A DNA stretch of 64,000 bases. It comes from Anthoceros angustus (Eukaryota; Streptophyta; Anthocerotopsida; Anthocerotales; Anthocerotaceae). Position numbers and translations under genes: made by a program. This document shows, piece after piece, positions 57,361 to 64,000 of this stretch. The stretch lies in the NCBI GenBank assembly GCA_010909165.1, contig VJWM01000117.1, positions 434,001-498,000 of the forward strand. The letters are read 5' to 3'. The notes below the pieces were generated by a model that did no database searches, was not told the origin of the DNA, and saw only the letters and a program-made list of their open reading frames with translations. Position 1 is the stretch's first letter; the number at the start of each line of letters is the position of its first letter.

Positions 57361-58499
57361 TCTAGAGGAGCCTCACAACAAGCCACCCTGCAAGATTTGA
57401 GGCCATGGTCATCAAAAGCAAAGAAAGGAAACCTCATACGCCATGCTGCCAGACACCTTCATCATCAGCACCACATGCAGAAAGCGGATGGGAAAGGGCC
57501 ACCTTTCAGAATCCTGACATCCCAGGACAAATCATCCTCAGAACTGCAGCCAAAATGAAGCATCGTGGAGTATTCTGTCCAACAACACACAGCAAACCCA
57601 GTAGTACTCCATGATTGCAAACAAGCAGAGTCAATCAAAGCTCAGAAAACCTTGCATTATTGATGCACTATAACTACGTGACTCATTTGCAATGTTTTCT
57701 GAGCTTGGAATTGACTCTGCTGAGTTGACCGTCAAGCCTGCCCAGCTCATGGAATGAGTTGCCGTCTGTGGATGCCTTCCATACCTGCAGAGTCCCTTCT
57801 GGGCCAGGATATCAGTCTCCACCCAAGCCTAATACGCCACAGCACTAGAAACACCACCCAAACCAGAAGAGTGGAAAGGCGAAGCTGTGATGTACAACTC
57901 ACCTCGCACACTTATCAGAGCCTCCTGCTCTGGTGACAAAAAATAAGTCATCCACTCCATCGAATGCACACAGCACACAATCTGGTTCAAGACCGGTGCA
58001 CCGGGAGGTGTGCTAATCATCTTCACACACCTGAAGTGAGGTTGCTTGTCAAGCGTTTCACAGGTCAAAGCAGAAATAACTTGGAATGGCCAGGGCAGTT
58101 AGCATTGACACCTTGTGCTTGACCTACCGGCATGTTGTCAGGACGAGGCAGATACTGCCGTGAAGCCGTTGCTACTACATGGAACCTGCCACATCTAGCT
58201 TCACTCCACCACAACCATGAAGAGGACATGCAAAAAGGCAAGTCAATCGGAGAAGCAGTGACAACAGCAGATGGTTCTTCCGCTGCGGGCTGCAATGAAT
58301 CTGTTTAGCAGCACAACAACAAACAGGCCTAGGAGTATCCATCAGGCACACGCCACTGTAAAATGCAAAGCACGTCACACTTGAGCAACCACGTGAAGCA
58401 GACATAGGCCCAGGAAACATTCAGTAACTTCCACAATCCATGACCAGCTATCTCCTTCTAACCGTGAATCTCCCAAGCGTGAAAACAAAGAAGCTACCC
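57361..58499. other. Unassigned region
   Basis: Short open frames only; no family recognised. A near-palindromic pair ('caaagctcagaaaaccttgc' at ~57637 and 'gcaatgttttctgagcttgg' at ~57690) gives a possible stem around 57635-57715. Confidence 0.4.
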
Positions 58500-59240
58500 C
58501 ACCGCGGACACAGCAGACGGCCTCCGTCGGATAGTCGACGGAGCTCCGCCGGATCGTCGGACAACTGGACGGAGCTCCGCCGGACCGTCGGACAACTGGA
58601 CGGAGCTCCGCCGGACCGTCGGACAAGTGGATGGAGCTCGCCGGACCATCGGACACCGGACGGACCGCCAGGCGGAGGAAGAAAGGACCACCGTGGCCGG
58701 CGGGCGGAAGGAGGTGGGCCCACCGTGGCCGCCCGGCGGAAGGAGAAAGGTGGTCGACCATCGGCCACGGTCCGGCGGACCACCGGGGACCCGGGGTCCG
58801 GCGGGTACCCGCCTGAACGGACCAGCGGGTCCCCGGCCGACCACCGGGCGGACCAGCGGGTCCCCGGCGGACCACCGGGCGGACCAGCGGGTCCCCGGCC
58901 GTCGGACCACTGGTCCCGACGGACCCCTGGGTACCCGCCGGACCGCGTACCGGGGTCCGTCGGGACCCGGTGGTCCGGCGCCGGGGTCCGTCGGGGACCC
59001 GCTGGTCCGCCCGGTGGTCCGCCGGGGACCCGCTGGTCCGCCCGGTGGTCCGCCGGGGACCCGCTGGTCCGCCCGGTGGTCCGCCGGGGACCCGCTGGTC
59101 CGCCGGGAACCCGACGGACCGCCGGACCGCACCGGGGTCCGTCGGGGACCCGGGGTCCGTCACCCTGGTGGTCCGGCGGGGACCACGGTGGGCCGACGGA
59201 CCACCGTGGTGTCCTCCTTCTTCCGCCGTGGTCTACGGAC
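58500..59240. repeat. GC-rich minisatellite forming a large inverted repeat (foldback)
   Basis: Built from about 31-bp units. Left part: 'cggacaactggacggagctc' + 'cgccggaccgt' (58560-58640). Middle left: 'ggcggaccagcgggtccccgg' type units (58825-58900). Middle right: the reverse complement 'ccggggacccgctggtccgc' units, about four copies (58985-59105). Outer arms at 58680-58765 and 59165-59235 are also roughly inverted ('ccaccgtgg', 'gcggaagga'). Almost stop-free frames on both strands follow from this composition. Flanks are AT-rich. Confidence 0.9.
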
Positions 59241-61399
59241 CTAAAATATCATAACTAGAAAGATTGAATGACCTATTTCTGAACTAGTCTATCAGCGCTG
59301 TCGAATTTATGTATAATTGTATATTATTATAATTTAAAAATATAATAATATATAAAATAAAAAATAAAATTTGTGCCATCATGATGACTTTCATCTAATC
59401 AAAACTCAGATAATCCTATCCTATCTTATTCTAATGTCAAGACCAGAGAGTCTAGGTCTTGGCCTCATTTCTCATCCTTGGCTTCTACGATCCTCCCCAA
59501 CTTGTGGCACTCTGTCCCAAATTCACCTGTGTTATACTTTTTCAAGCCTAGCTTGATCCACCACCTCGAGCCAATTTGTTTCCTTTGATATGGAACGCAG
59601 AATTTTTCTCTCCCAACTTGAACGCTTAAATATGGTGGCACAACCCTTTTCCTCATCTCAGAACTTCTAGGAACTCCACAGGCTTGGGCCGACGCTTAGT
59701 TGCCACTATAGATGCAAAGGGCATCCGACCTTTTCTTGCTCACTCACATTCTTCATGTGGAGGTAGATGTATCCCCTCACAACTTACAATATCCTCATGT
59801 GGTTGTGCTTCAATCTCCTTTCCTTCTTCTCGTGGCGTCGTGCACCTTGGCCACAATGTGCGCCATCACACTCCTCCAACCTCCGGAAGGTGGATTCGCT
59901 GCTCCTTAGGAACACGCAACTTCTCATACTCAAGAGGTGTCTTTCCTGTCACTGCACCATTGGGTACATGACTCATCCCATTGGCACCCGTGTTCATGTT
60001 CTTAGCTTCAAAGATCACGCCAAGAGTGACCTCCACAATCATAGCAAAGCATTCCTCATTTCTTGAATATGCTTCTCAAATCTTTAGTGTGTCCTTCATC
60101 AACACAATTTGAGGGATTAGCTTCTTGGAGAACGCCTTCCACTCAGCCCCATTGGGTTTTGAGCTTTGCTTCATCCCTCCACAAATATCAAGGATTGTGT
60201 TGTTTCTTCATGCAACTGAACTCAATTCTTCATTCCGCTTCATTTGGAGAGATAACTTGGTCTTCAAATTCATCATACAACATTGAAGTTTCTTCACTTG
60301 TTCTCTCAGCTCCTTCATTTCGCAACGACCTTGCTCCGCTTCCATTTCGCAGCCCAAGGCACATGTCCAGAGTGAGACTTTTCTTCACCGTCCAACTCAA
60401 CTCATCTTGCTGTGGTTCAGAAGCCCGGGAATAGTCGCAGGATACCGTAGAAGGATCGCTCCAATGATCCATCAATGCAAGCCTCTCATGACCTCATCCT
60501 TCGAGGGCACATTGTCGAAGCTCTTCTAGTTTAGGGGACACCATTGTAGGGGCCTGAACCCACTGTGTAGCGCTCCCTCTCCTTCTCTTTGCTCATGTTC
60601 CTCATAGTAATATGAGGCATCCTCGCTCTCCCTTCCATCATTCTTACTTCAAAAGTGCATCCTCCTCCTCCCGGCTTCAAAACTTCATTCGAGAGTATAG
60701 ATGTACAAGGAAGGCCGATATATGAGACGCCTTCTGGATAACTCTTTTCCAAATTCTTGCTCACTTACACCATATCCCACATTGTAGTCCCCCAATCAAT
60801 CATCTCTCCTTCACAATCTTCCTAAAACCTGCCAAGGTGTAGAAAGATAATTGTCCTTTTTGCGCAAGAAGCCCAACTAGTATCCTCGCCATGGCTCGTG
60901 GACCTGACACGGCCGATTTTCCAACCATTGCTCGCTCTCGCCGAGAGGATACACGAACATCCCTTCGCGGTACAATCTGAATCCGCCGCTCGTAGGAGGC
61001 GCCCAACCTCATCGCTGTGAGATGGCCCAAAATGACCCAGTACCCAGCTCGGTCAAGACGGACGCCACCTGTCCATCTCCACCGCCCGCTTTCACGTAGC
61101 TCTCGACCAGCGTGCGTGACGCCACTCCTTGCCGAAACTCGAGCCCCAATCGCCGTAAACGCCTTACCAAGGCTTGATCCAGGGATGCCATGCTGAAAAA
61201 TCCAGATCGCCTCCTCTCAATCCGCCTGGGCCTAGCTCGCCTTGCCTCCAATGCGCAATGCCGCCTCTCGATTGCTCTCACTCCAGACGCGCCCCACCAT
61301 CCGCCTCTTTCTCGATCCAAGATTAAATGGTCGATACCATGTATGTATATGTAGGCTGCTTGCTTTCGCATTTTGGCACCAACTCATCTCACATGTGAA
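59241..61399. other. Unassigned region, possibly a decayed element
   Basis: Starts with an AT-rich stretch (59290-59370). Several medium open frames on both strands (59465-61371) give no family I recognise. A minus-strand frame from ATG 61191 encodes MASLDQALVRRLRRLGLEF followed by about 40 residues; it could be the start of a real but frameshifted gene. Confidence 0.35.
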
Positions 61400-61850
61400 G
61401 AAGAGGGTGAATGTGGCATGCTTAGGTTAGATGGACCGAGAGCCTTGACGTGATTCAAATTCTCGGCATGAAGTAGATGATGTGTACATCCGAAAATCGA
61501 CTTATGCATAACTCCTCCGAGCTTGTCCAAGGTGCAAGATTTCAGAAAGAAGAACAAGAGCGCGTGAGTCATGCTCACATTGTTCCATGGAACAAGAGCA
61601 GCCTAGTGGCCATCGCCACGTGAACAACATCCTTCTACAAGGATGAAACTGTGCATCTCGACTATGATCTCACGCTTTCAACTCGAGACATGATATTGGT
61701 CCCACAATGACAGACATCATACAGCCCATGATTCTTTTAGTAACAGGGTAAGGTGTGCCAAGATGCAAATGCTAAAAGCAAGCTTTTCAAGATACCCATG
61801 TGAGGCTTGCTTGCCACACAGCCCGAGCCAATTGAAGTCTAGGTGCTTCT
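61400..61850. pseudogene. Compressed collinear copy of 54.9-56.75 kb
   Basis: In order: 61418-61480 matches 54930-54995 ('gcttaggttagatggacc'), 61515-61535 matches ~56036 ('gagcttgtccaag'), 61580-61625 matches 56437-56485 ('gtggccatcgccac'), 61648-61700 matches 56570-56625 ('gtgcatctcg', 'tatgatctcacg', 'cgagacat'), 61745-61795 matches 56650-56710 ('aaggtgtgc', 'aagcaagcttttcaag'). So a DYW-tail relic is present here too, heavily eroded. Confidence 0.7.
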
Positions 61851-61990
61851 TGCAGGCGCCCGTGAGGTTTCGCAGGCTCCCAATGCTGTCCACGGCCGGC
61901 ACAGGCAGCAGGAGTGATGCCATGGTCTTCCACCATCAGTCGGAAGCAGGTTGTAGGATTTTTTGTAGGTAGGTGTTTTGAGACTTCCCA
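61851..61990 (-). pseudogene. Possible PPR gene scrap
   Basis: One minus frame contains MVEDHGITPA, the conserved linker seen as MIEDHGILPT in the PPR gene at 0.45 kb. Only this motif is convincing. Confidence 0.4.
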
Positions 61991-63204
61991 CCTTGAGGTG
62001 GGAGTGTGAACTTGAACATGTGGTTTTTGTGGCTGCAATTGTGCAAGCATGAGTGACTGCGCACAAGTGTTGGCTTTTCGGTTTGTTTTGTTGCTTCAAG
62101 ATTGTCTTCCACTCGCTCTAGGATTCCAGATCCAATGACACAACTACACCGTAATCACTATCAAGGCATATCATTGTGACTGCAAAATTTCGCAGAGGCC
62201 AACAAACGTTGTAATTTGAGAATCACAGCGCCACCTTTCCCGTCCGAGGCGAATGGTGCATCACAAGACTGGTTGCTTCATTTGCCGAGTGTGATGACCA
62301 TGTCATCGGAAATCCTTCAAGTTGCTCAAAAGCAAGATCCTTCCACAATGTGAGTCTCGCCGCTAATCGCAAAAATCGAAACAAAGGTGCAACACGCTAA
62401 GGAAACAACACGCACTACATGAATACCGGTGTCACTTGAAGATGTTATGTGTGAGCGCCCAATTTCCTTCATTTGCCAGGTTGTATCAAGATCCCATTTG
62501 CGAAATCCTTCTCGAAGTCACATGAGATCAATCACCAAGGTACTTGTGATCACCAACAGACTTTGCATCTGCCACCCCGGCTCGAACAAAAAAAACGTGA
62601 AACAAAGGTGCAAGACGCTACACGCACCATATCACCTAATATGCTCCACACAAAAGCGTTAGAGTTCGCCCTCACATGTCCCGCTCCTAAGACACGCAGG
62701 GTCACTCCGAGCGGCATGATGCAGATGAGGAATTGGATGTCCGCCCAACACCGTGATACCGTGGATGCGATTCAAATTACTATCATCTTCGATCAAGTCG
62801 CCCCATACATCCAAAGCATAACAAAGCATGTTAGTACTCAATCACCAAACGTAGGGCTCCCACATCTGCCCTTCCCGCATATACAAAGTGAAAGCAACAT
62901 GTCTAAGCGGAGGATTTGCGGTCGCTAACGCTGGCCATACTTAACAAAAGTTCCTATATGTATGTGTTGCTTTCATGTATGTGTTCGATCCGATGGAAAC
63001 CCTAAACCCTTATCAAGAAAAGATATGTATGACACCATCCAACACTGGGCCGATGAACGTGTGATAGAATGTTTTTTCCCGCGACGAACCGGAAGTGGTG
63101 GCACGACATTATCGTGTATTATACGTGAGTATCTAAAGGATTCCGTGGCATATTCTAGCGCATAATCAAAAAAAGAAAGTCACACACACACCCGTGTGAC
63201 GGAT
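61991..63204. other. Unassigned region
   Basis: No gene supported. 62440-62640 has repeated words ('tgaaacaaaggtgcaa(g/c)a', 'tttgc(c/g)aggttg' type). A telo-box-like 'aaccctaaaccc' lies at 62998-63009. Confidence 0.4.
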
Positions 63205-63972
63205 CAGATTCCATACATGGGAGGAAGGTGGGCATAATTTGTTTTCTTTCTACCTCAAAAGTGCAAAAAGCAAAGAAAACTTTTCTTGGTACGCCATGTA
63301 AAGCACCGATGACAGATGCATATTCAGACAGCCCAAATGCTATCGACAAGAAACTCTCTTTGAACCTTTCAAACCAAAAACTTCTAAAAGTTAAAAAGCC
63401 TCATGGGTATTCGCATCACGGGCATGTGAGGTCACCATAATTGCTGACATGTGAATTCAATACATAAATAAAAATCAAGATTAAAGAGAGTTAAAAAATT
63501 TGAGGATGTCCGATCCGTGCAAAAATAACTGTGAATGATAAAAAATAAGATAAATATAAAAATTAAAAAATTTTGGTAAAGATAGTTATGAAGTTCTATA
63601 ATAACTAGGTGATGAAAAAGATTGAAAATAAAAGCGATTAGGGATAAAAATCAAAAGTATAGGGAGAAATTATTTTTATAATTTTATGTCATAAACTTTA
63701 ATATAAACTAAAATTCAAAAGACTTAGAAGGATTGCAAGAGATATTGCGTTGTATTGCATGGTGCTACAAAGAACCAAAATAACTAGGTCTAGATATCAA
63801 TGGTAAGGCATATCAAACGTGACTACCCATAAAGGAAAGAGGATAAAAAAGGTGCAAAGGCCGCAACTACTCTTAAAACACCCAAGCTCCACACATTAGA
63901 CAAATGGACACATATTTATAAGAACGTCATGATTAAACATCCCGAGCTTAGATCGATACTTAGATGGGTCGG
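63205..63972. repeat. Long interspersed repeat, copy C (partner 42880-43700)
   Basis: Direct repeat of copy A, about 90% identical by eye, with many one-base contractions of runs relative to A (e.g. 'cacgggcatg' for 'cacggggcatg', 'atcgacaag' for 'atcgggacaag'). An internal piece corresponding to 43545-43575 of copy A is missing near 63843. Confidence 0.9.
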
Positions 63973-63981
63973 GAGTGCATG

Positions 63982-64000
63982 CACCCTAAACCCTAAACCC
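63982..64000. repeat. Telomere-type CCCTAAA units at the window edge
   Basis: 'accctaaaccctaaaccc' closes the window: two full units plus part of a third. The run may continue beyond the edge. The orientation is that of a chromosome's left end, not its right end. Confidence 0.7.

Noticed and set aside
58375-59258. Four long overlapping Gly/Pro/Arg-rich open frames on both strands (205-272 codons)
   Set aside because: They are produced by stop-poor GC-rich tandem repeats; the same units read as protein in several frames and both directions, with no domain.
59465-60475. Retrotransposon gag/pol remnants
   Set aside because: I could not find protease, RT (YxDD), RNase H or integrase motifs in any frame; left as unassigned.

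Overview
This is a nuclear window from a land plant. The evidence is plant-type genes with spliceosomal introns of mostly 60-150 bp (a few longer), large PLS-class pentatricopeptide (PPR) proteins, and orthologues of plant proteins: TORNADO1-type ROCO, TWO-IN-ONE (FUSED) kinase, SCPL50-type carboxypeptidase, ATG101 and a PHD-MBD protein. One PPR protein ends in a KP-variant DYW-like domain. That variant is known from lineages with U-to-C organelle RNA editing, so a fern, lycophyte or hornwort is likely. PPR style favours a fern; the species cannot be fixed from sequence alone.

Layout. 0.4-8.4 kb is gene-dense: two tandem related PPR genes, then a nine-exon plastid-type aldo/keto reductase, all on +. 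8.4-14.8 kb is AT-rich and essentially gene-free, with a PPR gene fragment at its left edge. 14.8-21.6 kb holds ATG101 (-), a truncated TIO/FUSED kinase piece beside an LRR fragment (+), and a third PPR gene (-). 21.6-26.6 kb is AT-rich repeats, with a stomatin-like fragment and a decayed copy of the 5' end of the next gene. 26.6-28.6 kb is a PHD + double-MBD gene joined by a GC-AG intron. 30.8-36.7 kb is a 23-exon importin-11-like gene. A Cys-rich (CxxC) protein gene (37.7-38.5 kb, +) and an 11-exon methionine aminopeptidase 2 gene (38.9-41.2 kb, -) follow. 41-45.7 kb is repeats. 45.7-50.1 kb is a TORNADO1-like LRR-Roc-COR gene (-). 50-64 kb is a patchwork of duplicated ROCO pieces, a truncated carboxypeptidase, decayed PPR pieces, a GC-rich foldback block (58.5-59.2 kb) and a long repeat. 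The window ends in CCCTAAA telomere-type units.

Many conserved genes, mainly right of 30 kb, are broken by one-base losses, nearly all in homopolymers (importin 4, MetAP2 2 lesions, ROCO several, carboxypeptidase at least 1). The importin and MetAP2 reading frames close when these are allowed for. The three PPR genes, the aldo/keto reductase and the PHD-MBD gene are intact. Either the right side has uncorrected long-read errors or these copies are recently dead; this should be settled before calling them pseudogenes.

The genes do not form one pathway. The PPR set is expected to act on organelle RNA, and the rest are dispersed housekeeping or developmental genes.
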